Part shown: positions 21,939-32,769 of the stretch, piece after piece
How positions within the stretch are numbered: the first letter of the stretch is position 1
Layout: every line of letters begins with the position of its first letter
DNA from: Suillus spraguei
Taxonomy: Eukaryota; Basidiomycota; Agaricomycetes; Boletales; Suillaceae
Assembly (NCBI GenBank): GCA_016800925.1
Contig: JABCPU010000054.1
Coordinates: forward strand, 62,001 to 126,000
Reading direction: 5' to 3'
Length of the DNA stretch: 64,000 nt
Position numbers and translations under genes: made by a program
Notes under the pieces: generated by a model
Databases searched by the model: none
What the model was told of the DNA's origin: nothing
What the model saw: only the letters and a program-made list of their open reading frames with translations

Positions 21939-23348
21939 ATGAGCGCGAACAAATATGCATATCTCCCCGACATCGTGTGTATCGTCGCTACTATTCCTGC
22001 GTTATATCTACTCATTGTTTGATCACAGGACACTGCGCCAGATGTCTATGAAACGGAGGACGTGACTCCCCCATCTGAGATCAACGTAAGTGCTCGTGTT
22101 AATATAAGGTTATCCACGAACAATTAATCATTGTCAGGGAGGAGATTCTGATTCTGATGAACCCTCAGGTACGCGGGTACGCGCCCAGCGGGGTGCAGAT
22201 ACCTCAAAAGAAGAACTCGATAACAGCAACTTGATCAGTGCGGAAGATGCGAGCAGACACTTTCGGAGAGCTGAACGACGTCGTGCGTTGTATTCCCTTA
22301 GATGTGTATACCGTGTATCTGGTCACTAAATCTGACCATATATCAGGCCAGGAATCACGCTTTGTATACCCACCATCACCGACATCATCTCCATCGCGTT
22401 CGCCATCACCGAGCAGGCGACCTCTCCCTACGCGCCTACGAGCACTACAAGCTGAGCTTGCTGCTTTGGAGGGTGAGGTTTCAGACCCGTCCAATCCTGC
22501 ACTTAAAGCCGAGGGTGTTGATGCCGGTGAGATGATAAGAGGATTAGTAGACGTGCGCAGACGGTTAGAGAAAGTCAGAATGGGGCGTGAGGGAAGAGGG
22601 AGATTAGTTGGTGTTGTGCTGGGCGATGGTGGCAGGGAAGACAGTGAAGGAGACATGGAACAGCCCAGCGAGGATGTCAAGGCAAAGGAGTCAAAAGTGC
22701 AGGGGATACCGGAAGTTCGGGGCGTCGCTGAAATGGACAAACGAGTCGGGGAACTAGAGAAACTAGTGGGCTCCGTGGGCGCCACTTTGGATGAGGTATG
22801 CGTTTTCGACGCCAATGGGCAGGGCACTGCTAAGCAGTTTTCAGTCCACGCCGATTACTCCACCACTGCTTCCTATGCTCACGCGCTTGAACTCACAACT
22901 GATGCTTTTGACTCAACCACGGCATATCGACTCCATCTCCCGTCGATTGAAACTTCTGTTGTCCGACCTTGAGCGAGTATCTACCGCGCAGGCGCAAAAG
23001 CGCCAAGCGCAGCCGCCTGGGAGTACAATTCCTGGCACTGCAACCCAGGATGCACTCCTTCCCCTGTTAACACGTCTAGCTCCTTCGCTTCCTCATATCC
23101 CACATATATTAACTCGTTTGCGAACCCTCTCTGCACTGCATGCATCTGCGGGTGAGTTTCAGGGAACAATGGCGGCGCTCGAAGAAGAGCAGCGTAAGAC
23201 AAGGGACGCTCTGGAAGCTCTCAAAATTGCCGTTGCAGACGTGGAGACCAGCTTAGAAGCTAACAAGGGGACAGTCGCAGGAAATGTACAAGGTCTGGAG
23301 GACAGGGTAGACAGAGTTTTGACTCGACTAGAGGAACTCTCAAAGTAA
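21939..23348 (+). CDS. Dynactin subunit 2 (dynamitin, p50/Jnm1)
   Basis: Six exons. The first, MSANKYAYLPDI, joins DTAPDVYETEDV, the conserved dynamitin N-terminus (KYxxLPxI..PDVYET). Next come acidic GDSDSDEPS and NLISAEDASRHFRRAERR, then RPLPTRLRALQAELAALE, SDPSNPALKAEGVDAGEMI, and after a 50-bp intron the coiled-coil C-terminal half from STPITPPLLPMLTRLNSQ through SDLERVSTAQAQKRQ to DRVLTRLEELSK. Heptad-rich helices dominate, as expected for the subunit that forms the shoulder of dynactin and links the Arp1 filament to p150. It supports dynein-driven nuclear and vesicle movement. Every join keeps frame, and the total, about 430 residues, fits fungal members. The gene lies about 115 bp after the tRNA. 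Confidence 0.9.
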
Positions 23349-23435
23349 GTAGCAGCAGGCAACTATAATGATACTATTAATGCAGTGACGATGGATGCGA
23401 GTAAGATACAATCATCCTATGCAACTTCTTTTCAA

Positions 23436-24046
23436 TCAATCCAGATCGGTAACCCCACTATCTGCAAGATACTCTCTGGCATGCTGTTTGGCCGCAGCTG
23501 AAACGTTTGGATCTAGAGACGCACACGATTAGAAGGTGCAGTATAGTATAGTGCGGGAGCAGATCTCACTATGGATGGCTGCCTTATATCCAGCAAGGAC
23601 ACGATGCTGGTGTTCCTCCTCTGAATGTGTATCAAGCTTGTGCTGAATACCAGCAGCTTCCAACACTTCTCTGGCGTGTTGCTTGGCTTCCTCGGAAACA
23701 TGTGGATCTGTACAAATCAGCAAAATGGTGCGCCCTCGCAAGCAACTAACGCACTGGAAGTCGCTGCCTTATAGCCCCGAAGAACATTCTTCTCGTGTGC
23801 CTCGGCTGCTGCCGACTGAGTAGCCTTTGACTGCGCTGGCATAATGGGGTCTGCTGACTGACCCATCTCTTCAAGGCGTTTCAAGGCGTTCTCCTTGGCC
23901 TCACTCGACACATTGGGGTTATGGACAGCCGCCTTCAAACCAGCAACAACGCGCGCTGTGTCTTTGGTGTGTTCTGTGGTTCCTGAGACAACGAATTTGT
24001 GAGTATCGTAGAGACAAGTGAAGAAATGAGAAGACGTACCGGACAT
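23436..24046 (-). CDS. Conidiation-specific protein 6 (Con-6) family, three repeats
   Basis: Four small exons. The first codes only MSG; the second gives TKDTARVVAGLKAAVHNPN then VSSEAKENALKRLEEM, a complete Con-6 unit; the third has HVSEEAKQHAREVLEAAG preceded by NVLRGYKAATS; the fourth begins NPNVSAAAKQHAREYL after AGYKAAIH and ends GVTDLD. Thus three Con-6 motifs of the form GxKAAxxNPNVSxEAK are arranged in tandem with linkers rich in Gln, Ala and Glu. Con-6 proteins are small hydrophilic proteins made during sporulation and stress in fungi; molecular function is unknown. Intron positions fall at the same place inside the repeats, suggesting exon duplication. Converges with the dynamitin gene, 87 bp apart. 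A TATA box and stress-element-like CCCCT lie 50-70 bp upstream. Confidence 0.9.
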
Positions 24047-24093
24047 TGTTGTGTTTGTTGAAGAAATCAGGGAACTGAATTGCGAAGGCTCAT

Positions 24094-24117
24094 CCCCCTA
24101 AGGGATGCTTTATATAC
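24094..24117 (-). promoter_or_regulatory. TATA box and STRE-like motif of the Con-6 gene
   Basis: On the minus strand, GTATATAAAG (24108-24117) is a strong TATA box about 65 bp before the start codon. Next to it CCCCTAAGGG contains the stress response element core CCCCT/AGGGG. Role inferred. Confidence 0.55.
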
Positions 24118-24397
24118 GGCGGGCTTTCATGGACTGACGTCGGTATGATATCACGTTCACGTGACGTGTGCATCAGTATAGGGCGGGGCACAGCTGCGAC
24201 TCACACTGACTAAGCATTTCCAGCTGAGGTTCCCTCAGCTGCACAGCCACCAAGTCTCGCCAGCTAGTTAGAACTATTATAGTCGTCGTCGACTCGGACG
24301 ATCCCACAGTTGCTAGTGTGCCTATTTGAAGCATAAGGTCCGTCAATATGTTTTCTCTTCAGTTACTTCCCAGAGTCAAGTACCACCTGCTTCTAAA

Positions 24398-26566
24398 ATG
24401 CTGCTCAGCCGCGCTAGGCGGTCATATGACAGTGGGCCCCCGACCTCGCCGTCGCTGACTTTTGGCGTTGATGACGGTGATGACGAGCAGAGCGACAATA
24501 GTAGTCCAAAGCGCAGGCCTGGTGATCACCGCAGGTCTGCATCCTCCAGTGATGCAACACCGCGTCCAAAACCATCCGTTTTCCGCTCGGGTCCCTTCTT
24601 AGCCCTGCCCACTTTTCGCCACGAGTATGATCGCCGCCGGCAGCAGCATGAAGCATTACTTGATGCCGATAGTCACTCCGATTTTGATGGTTCTGCACCG
24701 CATACACATCACAATCTGAACGTTAATATCCTTAGTTCCGATCCGTTCCTAGCCGCGTCCCCGCAACGATCATCAAGACGACTGGTCTTCTTTACTGCGT
24801 CGAACAGTAATCCCAGGAATACAAGTCCATCTCCTTCACGGCTCCTCAAGCGTAGTGATTGGTCGCATTCTCATGCTCGCGCTGAAGCTGCAGCCTCTCA
24901 ATCTCCAATAATGGCTTCTGTCGCATCTGCAAATACCCTCAAATCACACACATCTCCCTCGAAAGTAGGCCTGTCATCCATTACGCAATCCAATATTTGA
25001 CGTTCCCTACCTCAGCCCTCCTCTACTCGGACTTACGATGCGAAGCTCGTCTCACGAGAAATGCACCGCCTCGGAACTCTCGCAGGTCTTAATCCCTGCA
25101 TTACCCCCTCCCTATCGACAGGTCCTGTTGCACCCCCTCTCGCACTCGCACCATCAACCTCACCATCGGGCAGTGGTATTGCAAGCGCTCCTACACTTCA
25201 TTCGAGTGCGTCGAGTGCGGGTATAACAGACAAGGACAATCCCTGGCGCACACTACATGTACATGTTCTCCCCTTATTCAATGAGGAGCCATTACGTGTA
25301 CCTATGTACGTTTGTTGCACTATCACCTGTTCCCCAGAGTTTAAGTATACACAGAGAAGACCTCAACGCCCTTGTTCGGCGGCATATCCAAACGGTGCTA
25401 GCTGTTTCCCCTTCAAAAACCCTGGCAACTCTCGAAACAGACGCGCGCGAGCTCATTGCAGCAGGTATGGTCACTCTCAACGCCAAGCTCTCCAATATTT
25501 CAGACGAAGTATTACTGGGCCGTGTCACTGAGATCTGGGCCTTTTTCTGGGACCAAATACTCCCGTATATCGAAGGGGTTGGTTGTCTTTCCAAATAATG
25601 ATTCATGTTTCTATTCTAAGCTCATCTTTTAGGTCCTATTACCATTACAAACCGATCCTTTACTGACCTCACTACATCGTACGCAAAAACAACATCGGAC
25701 ATCTTCGCCCACGCGACAAGGCAGTAAACTAAGTGGTTCATCCGCGCTATCCTCGCTATCTCCGACGATTGACGTTCGCAGCGTTGCCTTATGTGCGTTT
25801 CGCGATCGTGTCGTGCTTCCTATCCATAGCCGTCTACAAAATCTACTGTCCCCTCCTTTTGGGAAGGACATGCTTGCACGGTTAAGTCCATTCCGCCAGC
25901 CGAGACTACAGCAGATGTGAATGCCTTATTTAATTTTAAATCTGATTCCTCCTGACGCCTTCGCTAGGTTGTTAGTCCTCACCTCTGAACGGCGCGTCCG
26001 CTCTCCCTCGCCACCTCTTTCACTACACACACATGTTATTCAGCCTTCAGCGGGTGAGGCAGCAATTGAGTCTTTACTTCGCCTAGTCTCGAACTCTCAG
26101 CGTCTTTCGCATGGACATGGTCTCGCACCTCGAGCAGCCACGCCCAGTTTCCTGTCTGCCGGGCGGCCACGTGATCGACGAGGACGAATTGGCTCCTCTG
26201 GGGCGGTGAGTGTCCTTGGAATTGTTGGTGGGTGGGCAACGATGCCCGCAACAGATGAGCGGGAGGAAGAAGAAGAGGGTGGAGAAACTCCGAAAATTGG
26301 GGGGATTGATAAGGGGCTGCCGAAACCCTACCACCAGCGTGGCGGTGGCTGGGGTCTTGGAGCTGGGAACGAGGAATTATCAGGCCAGTTGAAGAAGACG
26401 ACGACGACGAAGCGTTAGACTGGGATCAAGCTCAGGTTAGTAGGGGCTGTCCAGATGAAGCGATTTCAAATTAATTTTATATCAATGGTTGTAGGCTGTG
26501 GTCGAGAAGATGGTAGGGATAAAACCCGTAGAAACTATTGCTGATTCGCGCAGAAGAGCAACATAG
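24398..26566 (+). CDS. HbrB/Bit61-like TORC2 subunit (PRR5 family)
   Basis: Long protein of roughly 600 residues. The N-terminal third (MLLSRARRSYDSGPPTS start) is Ser/Pro-rich and disordered. The HbrB domain follows: TYDAKLVSREMHRLGTLAG, NPWRTLHVHVLPLFN, EDLNALVRRHIQTVLA, LTLNAKL-like TLNAKLSNISDE, WAFFWDQILPYIEGVLLPLQ, and DVRSVALCAFRDRVVLPIHS. The C-terminus, reached through introns near 26344-26395 and 26437-26492, is acidic EEDDDDEALDWDQAQ then AVVEKMVGIKPVE, a tail seen in fungal members. HbrB/Bit61/PRR5 proteins associate with TOR complex 2 at membranes, affecting cell polarity and actin. An in-frame TGA near 24998 falls inside a 56-bp intron (donor GTAGGC after TSPSK), so it is not a nonsense mutation. 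Start chosen at the first Met that is followed by a composition typical of the family arm. Confidence 0.82.
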
Positions 26567-26581
26567 ATGATATAACTTCAG

Positions 26582-27025
26582 ATGTGTTCGATGTTGACTG
26601 TTTGTATACTGATACTGCCTTGCCCACGGGTATGGCCACTTCTCGTATTTCGTGTTCCTATTTACCCCAGACCTGATATTCCACACGAAGAACAGCTAGA
26701 AAGGAGTACTAGTTGGACCTTCATTAACGCGACACTCCGGAGTTCAGTCAGTAGTTCTGACCAGTCTTGGGAGTGTGGTGTCGATGAAGGTCCATCTCAC
26801 CAGTATTCGCTCGCCCTGATGCACATCATGGCCTGTGGTACAAAAGAGGTCATCGCACTGTTGATATTATGCACCAATCCAGTGCAAGGAGTAACTCTTT
26901 CTGGCGAACGTCTCGGCACGAAGGTCGTACTCCATAGTGTTGACTTCGACAAGCAAATGCAGAATGTCAAGCACAAAGTAAGAATCGTTGGCGAGGAGGA
27001 TATCCGAGACTCGACAATGGCATAG
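26582..27025 (+). CDS. Unrecognised open frame
   Basis: A 147-residue frame starting MCSMLTVCILILPCP just after the HbrB gene. The centre, RPDIPHEEQLERSTSWTFIN and LGTKVVLHSVDFDKQMQNVK, looks protein-like, but the N-terminus may be intronic or non-coding, and short GT-AG pairs could remove parts of it. No domain recognised. It could be an exon of a small gene, since a further forward stretch at about 27130-27230 (TRSVKGLPEPLGLKRLKIL) also looks coding. No model joins them firmly. Confidence 0.3.
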   Translation: MCSMLTVCILILPCPRVWPLLVFRVPIYPRPDIPHEEQLERSTSWTFINATLRSSVSSSDQSWECGVDEGPSHQYSLALMHIMACGTKEVIALLILCTNPVQGVTLSGERLGTKVVLHSVDFDKQMQNVKHKVRIVGEEDIRDSTMA

Positions 27026-27525
27026 TATAACATGGTCTTAGTGACAACGGTGAAATATGTGCCGCTATCAAGATATCTTCAAGGTGAGAGAGCTTTCATT
27101 TTTTGTAAAGTTTTACTCTACTCGTAAATCTAGAAACTAGGTCTGTCAAAGGCCTTCCAGAGCCTTTAGGCTTAAAACGACTCAAAATCTTGTCTGCGCA
27201 AACCGAAAATTCGTTGCCGTTGTCAGTGGAGCCGACATAAGCTTTGTCAGGCTGCCTGTCGTCGCAGAGCGTACAAAGGTAAGGGATGTGAAACACTTCT
27301 GAGCGTGGCACCAGTGAATTCTGGAACCCAAGTTTTTCATTTTAAGTTATCATATTCTATCACTTGCATCTGTTATTCATTGATTGACTTCTCTTCTTCT
27401 CGTGCCTACACAGTTTCTTCGCATTGCACTCCACTATTCACCTGCGGGTAACTAAAGAGTTCATATACATATATCGTTATAACGATCCAAGCACCACGCA
27501 CATATTCTTCTCATTCAAGCTAGAT

Positions 27526-27652
27526 ACCTCATCTCGCAAACAAGAAGTGGAGAAGGTGCTTAAAGAAATCAAACATCAAGGGATGATATCGCATGAGAAT
27601 TTCGATAATATGAAACGGTTACGCCATGATGATGCAACATCCGCATCTAAAA
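27526..27652 (+). repeat. Duplicated segment, paralogous to 31983-32105
   Basis: The stretch with CATCTCGCAAACAAGAAG and the following about 120 bp recurs at 31983 with scattered substitutions, and sequence after the intervening inverted-repeat element (from about 28005) continues the match into the C-terminal end of the terpene cyclase. This marks a segmental duplication downstream of that gene. It could encode KQEVEKVLKEIKHQGMIS but no gene is recognised. Confidence 0.7.
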
Positions 27653-27980
27653 ATCCAAGTTGGCGGGAATGTCCTTTAAAGCTCTCGCAACAGTGTCCGT
27701 TTTAGTTAGACTAAAAATTCGTTCGTAAATGCCTGGTTTTGGTCATGTATGGACTGAAACAGCTTGACGGGCGATGAACTGATACTGCCTGGATTCAAAT
27801 CCTGTTGATATGATTGTACTATTCCTACTACTAATGTAACGCGGTATCATCCTGATAATCTTATCATCTCGTTATGAGGTACATACATAACCAAAACCAG
27901 GCATTTACGAACGAATTTTTAGTCTAACTAAAACGGACACCGTTGCGAGAGCTTTAAAGGACATTCCTGCCAACTTGGAT
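27653..27980. mobile_element. Long-inverted-repeat hairpin element, 91-bp arms
   Basis: Arms 27653-27743 and 27890-27980 are reverse complements over 91 bp with two mismatches, around a 146-bp loop without coding potential. Outer ends read ATCCAAGTTGG and CCAACTTGGAT; inner ends GGTTTTGGT and ACCAAAACC. CATCTA at 27644-27649 and TAGATG just outside the right arm extend the symmetry. The paralogous segment at 32.1 kb lacks the whole structure, so it appears to be an insertion, probably a foldback or MITE-like element. Confidence 0.8.
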
Positions 27981-28227
27981 ATAGATGAAGGGGTCTATAC
28001 TTTACAAAGAAAGTCTAGAATTACTGTAAGCGCATAGGTTTCCCAAGGATAACAAATGTTACAATAAGGCGCACATAAGCTAGTATGTATTCGAAGGTGT
28101 CAATATTAAACGGTGAGAAAAAGAAAAGAGCAGCGCAAATCACGGGGGAAAATCTGTCGTCGGAACTTTCCTTATCCCCAGTTTCCCCCAATCATCTTAG
28201 AACCAACGTAGCGATTATGGGTGTCGC
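27981..28227. other. 3' flank of the terpene cyclase gene
   Basis: Short stretch downstream of the minus-strand cyclase, with patches paralogous to about 32110-32240. No gene seen. Confidence 0.5.
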
Positions 28228-29958
28228 CTACATAGTACCGGCTGATAGGCTCGTTGCAATGGGGCTGGGAATGATTGAGGAGCCGCTCTTGCGCTGCTCA
28301 GGAGGAGATTGGGCAGTGGTATAAGCCTGCTCGACGAGGGGAACTGCGGATACCGCAGAAGGGGACGAAAGGGGACTAGGGAAGCGTTGTTGCATCTCCA
28401 GAATGGCTTTCACAGCCAGGGATGTGGTAAGACCGCGGTTTCCGATTTTGATACCGGAGGATCCGTATTTATAGATCCACCCGATTTCCCAGCCTCCATC
28501 TTCACATTGCAGAGGAAGCAAAGTACGAAGGTCAACGTCGTTGCGTAGTCCAAGGTAGGCACAAAGCTGGAGGCGCATGGAGAGCGCCAAAGCGTCACCA
28601 TCAACCCCTATGCGCTCCTGAATACGTTCCATCAACAATGGCTTTATATAGGCCTCCAAGTAGACGTCGTTGCTGATTTCAAGCAGCCGGCCAAGAAAGT
28701 AAAGGAAACACTCTGGGGTTGCGTAATACCGCGTACCATCAAGATAAGCTCTATGAAGGAGCACCTCGCGTATCCAGTGAAGTGTGCGATCTAGCTGACG
28801 GCCACGTCCATAAGCATAGAATAACGTGAGTGCGTTGACGCACACGACTGGATCAAATCGAGGTCGGCGGTGGTCAAAGTATGTCTGTGATTACTGGGGG
28901 TCGGCAAACGCATAGGAAAGAATAACTGAATGCACATACCTGAATAATACCATCGTCATCAATGTAGTTAAGCATGTCATCCATGACGGAGTGTGCTACG
29001 TCCTCAGGGCTGCCCATTACGATCAACCCAATGGAAGTGGTGTCCAGGTCAAACGGAAACTCTTCAGTAGTAAGCAATGGTTTTCCTGGTACAAAATTAG
29101 TTGCTAAATGGAGGCAAAAATTCGATACATACCTTGAAAGAAATTCCACGTCCGATGTGTGTCGTTCAAATCGACGAGATTTCTAACATGTTGTTGGATA
29201 AATTTGGGGAAAGAAATGTAATCTTCTTACTGGTTATGAGTTGCCTCCAGTATCAGGAGCTGAGCGAAGTTCTCCCGTATAAAAATTCCGCTGTCAGTTA
29301 CAGATAAGAGTTTCTTCGCATTCATGGTCAAGTATTGTCTGCCCCTTTCAACAGGATCTCCAAGTAGGTTATAAAGCGCGCGGACGACACTACTGTGATC
29401 GTCAAAAACAATACCACACATTCCAAGCGAACGCGCGGAGAGTACATTCTCCATTTTATCGTCCACAAAGATAGTGCGGGAGGGGTCAGCCCCTGTGCTC
29501 GAAATCACTGCCTTGTAAAAGCCAAGGTTAGGCTTACGCTCGCCTACACCAGCGGAGGTGAAGATGGTGTCGAACAACGACCAATCGGCAGGCTTGGTAC
29601 GAAGAACTTCATAGTCAGGTGCAGAAATATTTGACATGGAAAAGACATGCAACATCCCATCCGAGCGTGCTTTGAGATGTCGAATAACCGATATGAGCTC
29701 TTCGTTGGACTGCAGAGAGTCACGAGCATCTTGGAATGCGCGACTAATCTCTGTGGGGTCTACAGAGAATTCGCCGCCGACCCTAGTATAACACTCAACC
29801 TGGGAGATCCTCCCCCTCTCGTAGTCAGCCCATGTGGGAGAAGACAGAATTTTACGTAGAGTGTTTGGGGATATGGATGTTTTGGTCTGCGGGGACCAGG
29901 AAAACAAAACGTCACCGATGTCGAAGATGAGAGTGGTATAATTTGAGGCAAACGACAT
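28228..29958 (-). CDS. HAD-fused class II sesquiterpene cyclase (AstC/DrtB type)
   Basis: Four exons, about 525 residues. The N-terminal 243 residues form a HAD phosphatase-like domain: FDIGDVLFSW (motif I; the second Asp of DxD is Gly as in YihX-type enzymes), FSMSNIS (motif II), GERKPNLGFYKAV (motif III Lys) and IFVDDKMENV (motif IV). The C-terminal part is a class II terpene cyclase domain with PFDLDTTSIGL, the DxDTT acid that protonates the terminal alkene, then FDPVVCVNALTLFYAYGRG, YYATPECFLYFLGRLL and LRLQLCAYLGLR-like LSMRLQLCAYLGLRND. Enzymes of this architecture cyclise farnesyl diphosphate to drimanyl diphosphate and remove the phosphates to give drimane alcohols. All joins keep frame. 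Its immediate neighbours include acyltransferase and SDR genes, fitting a biosynthetic locus. Product is inferred from the family. Confidence 0.88.
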
Positions 29959-29989
29959 TGAGATCAGTTGGGCAGTATCACAGATAAAA

Positions 29990-30331
29990 ATGGAAGACGT
30001 GGCACGAGAGAATATATATTTTTCTCCAGACTATTTGAATGCTTGGAGGCAGTCTAAGACTGAAGTGGTGAGCTACTCTATACCTAACTTAATTAGCAAA
30101 GCTCTGCAGACCCACAATATCAAGCATGGCAGTTTCGGCGCACTGACAATGACAACATTCCGATCCGGGCGGCGATATTATATTAGACTGCGGATGTCGG
30201 CTTTCTCCCCAGTGAACTTTTGGCATGGCCAAGACGGCTATGATAGCATTAGTGAGTCAGAGAGTCGTTTACCTTGGACTCCAGCACGAGTCCAGAAAAA
30301 TGGCAGCACTGCTACAGAATTACCTTTGTAG
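29990..30331 (+). CDS. Unrecognised open frame divergent from the terpene cyclase
   Basis: A 113-residue frame starting MEDVARENIYFSPDYLNAW, only 31 bp from the cyclase start codon on the other strand. Composition is protein-like but there is no signal peptide, helix or known motif. The space would leave no room for two separate promoters, so this may simply be cyclase upstream DNA with a chance open frame, or a small gene sharing a bidirectional promoter. Confidence 0.25.
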   Translation: MEDVARENIYFSPDYLNAWRQSKTEVVSYSIPNLISKALQTHNIKHGSFGALTMTTFRSGRRYYIRLRMSAFSPVNFWHGQDGYDSISESESRLPWTPARVQKNGSTATELPL

Positions 30332-31056
30332 CCTAGTAGAGCCTACTTTGGGTTAAGTCAGTTTCACGAGGGTCGACCCACCAGATGACACCATCAAGTT
30401 GGCAGAGGTTACAATGTTGTAATTAAAACAACTGCAGCCGCTAGCGTACTGATTGTGAAACGATCAGTTGTAGCCGAATTGGCCGCCTCGATCTCAAGCC
30501 GGGTAACGTGGCTCGCCGGAGTTACCCGATAACAAGTTCAGCATAGCTCGCGCATCCTCACTTGTCATTGCTCTCGTTCTCTGCGCCTGCCTACCACTCC
30601 CTTTATTACCATTTCATAATTCTCTTGTTATCACATTATACCGTTGCTAGTTCATCACATATGGTAGATTGGGTTTCGATATAGTGTTCACGAGCGCAAG
30701 ATCAAACTCGTAAGCAGGCTTCCCGCCCTCAAACTCCCAACGACCCTACCTGCTTGCATTCCACACTCGGTCTACCCGCCCAACCTCGGATTGTGTTACA
30801 CACTCTAGGGCCAGACGAAGCTAGACCAGTACACTGTGTATTCGGCAATTATGTGTTTTTTGGCAACTAAAATCTCGACAGAAGACCCTAGACTAACTAT
30901 ACCGTGACAGACTCTTGTCTTTAGCCTTCAAATAATTCTGATCAAGGCTGTGCTGGTACGTAGAGTGGCCCCCAAGGTATGGTGTTCGTACCCTTTGCAG
31001 ATGCGGCCTAACTTTCGGGTACGTCAAGGATTAGAGTGCAGAAGTTCCTGGTCAGT
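30332..31056. other. Gene-free stretch
   Basis: No gene. The region around 30455-30720 has a leader-like, pyrimidine-rich composition that might be an old LTR, but no repeated partner or target duplication was found in the window. Confidence 0.35.
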
Positions 31057-31146
31057 CACCAAAGTGTGCTGAACACAGTTGATCGTAATTAGTATGTAAG
31101 TCAAGACATGAATGGCAACGGATAACGCGCGTTACCATAGAATTAG
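31057..31146 (-). pseudogene. BAHD acyltransferase relic, about 90 bp
   Basis: CACCAAAGTGTGCTGAACAC and the following bases, ending in the CATAGAATT stretch, match 34177-34265 inside the intact acyltransferase gene, including the intron there and flanking exon ends. It is the smallest of three copies of this gene in the window. Confidence 0.6.
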
Positions 31147-31982
31147 AGAATTTGCCGCCAGTCTGGCAGTCGTGTGCTTGCATGGGTTCCATGATGGATT
31201 CTGACTTGCGTCAAACTGGCTATTATCAGACCATCGACACTTTGTATGCACTGCTCTGAGCTCACCACTAATGTCATTTAAAATTAGGAGCATTGGAAAT
31301 GCAGTACTTTACAAAAAGGGATTGCACCGGCGATGAACCCTCTGTAGTCGGTCTTTGCCAATCCACTCCGAGTCTGTCTTGCGCTTTTCGTCGCGGCTCG
31401 GAAGACTGTACTATGTAGTAAGTCACTCGTACCTAGCTTTACATGTGTTCTTGAATAAAATTATCAATGATATAGACCAGATATCTAGGCTTTGTTTTGT
31501 TGTTCTGTGCCATCGTCGATTGTAATAGTGTCAACGTGGTGTGATAAATATGTGTTCAATGCAGGTTCGTATTTACTACGCAAGATAGGTGCCATAGCAT
31601 TCTTATATACTGAACATATGTATAGTACTGTTTGTGTTCGCCCGTTTCTTCGCTTTTTGTGTTAGGTGGGTTGTTGATGTATTGACTGTCCATACAGCCA
31701 GCTATGCTGTAGAATGGGACAAGTTTGCAATTTTCACGATGTCTGATCGGAAGTGGATCAGGACGTTCTTATTATGCACGCATATTCACGCACCGCACTC
31801 AAGATAGTTGCGAATACCCCACTAGGCTAGACGCATTCATGAATTACGTATGGTTAGACTTCTATGTGTGCTAGGGTAGTGCTGTCATGCTGAGTACCGT
31901 AATTTCACAGCGGATCGTGATACCTTGGAACGGTGCACTGTAGATGTGGTCTTTACTGCGGACTGTGCAGACAAGAAACTCT
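31147..31982. other. Gene-free stretch
   Basis: No gene or repeat recognised between the small acyltransferase relic and the cyclase relic. Confidence 0.4.
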
Positions 31983-32480
31983 GCGTCATCTCGCAAACAA
32001 GAAGTGGAGAAGGCGCCTAAGAAATTAAAAATCAAGGAATGTAATCATATGAGGATCTCGAAACAGTTAGGCCATGATGACACAAGTTTATCTAGACTAG
32101 CAACGAATGTCTAGAATTACTGTAGAACGCCGTGAGTCCCGGGGGAAAATCTGAGATTATCTGACGTTGAAACCATACATTATCCCCAGTTGTCGTCATT
32201 TCCCCAATCATCTTAGAACCAAAACGATTGCAGGTGTTGCCTACATAGTACTGGCTGGTGGGCTCGCTGCAATAGAGCTGGGAGCAATTGAAGAATCGCT
32301 CTTGCGCTGAAAAAAGCGCGCAGGAGGATATTGTGGAGTGGTATAAGCCTGCTTGACGAAGGGAACTGGGGGCACCACAGAAGGGGACGAAGGAATTGTT
32401 ACATCTCCAGAATGGCTTTCACACCAAGTATGTGGTAAGACTGCAGTTTCCGATTTTGATACCGGAGGACACGAATTTCG
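31983..32480 (-). pseudogene. Terpene cyclase C-terminal relic with its 3' flank
   Basis: Positions 32241-32480 on the minus strand encode a diverged copy of the last part of the cyclase: SGIKIGN, then VPFVKQAYTTPQYPPA, SDSSIAPSSIAAS and PASTM, ending at the same stop position as the functional gene (SAGTM). It is joined to a copy of the downstream DNA (31983-32105 against 27526-27652) but lacks the hairpin element present there. The sequence homologous to the cyclase stops abruptly near 32480, so the catalytic domains are absent. It shows that the region downstream of the cyclase was duplicated about 4 kb away before the hairpin inserted, or that the hairpin was lost here. Confidence 0.8.
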
Positions 32481-32520
32481 GATCCTCCCGTCTTGCATAG
32501 CCTGCGAGTCTGTTTGCCTT

Positions 32521-32575
32521 CCTTGTTCGAGTCGCTGCTTTATGCTTGCTTGTTCGAGTCGCTGCTTTATGCTTG
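32521..32575. repeat. 27-bp direct repeat, two copies
   Basis: Two exact neighbouring copies of a unit starting CTTGTTCGAGTCGCTGC. It marks the breakpoint zone between the cyclase relic and the acyltransferase relic. Confidence 0.8.
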
Positions 32576-32769
32576 CTTGTATCGCTCTCCGCCACTGTGT
32601 TTCGCACTGCCGCTACTATCCCATGTCATGGTTTCTAGTCGTAGGTCCAAGCATTTGCATCAGTAGATAAGTTATGGCATAATTCGCTAAACTAATTTTG
32701 TCGTACCAGTCGTCTTCTCAAAGTCTTCTGTTGTGAAATATGTCGCAATTCCAACCGTTCTGGCCATGT

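Noticed and set aside
24998..25000. In-frame TGA in the HbrB gene suggesting a nonsense mutation
   Set aside because: A 56-bp GTAGGC..CTCAG intron removes it and keeps the frame into TYDAKLVSREMHRL.
27770..27815. GGATTCAAATCC in the hairpin loop resembling a tRNA B box (SINE)
   Set aside because: The match has an extra base, no A box or cloverleaf partner was found, and no T run follows.
30455..30720. Possible old LTR
   Set aside because: No second copy, terminal repeat or target duplication within the window.
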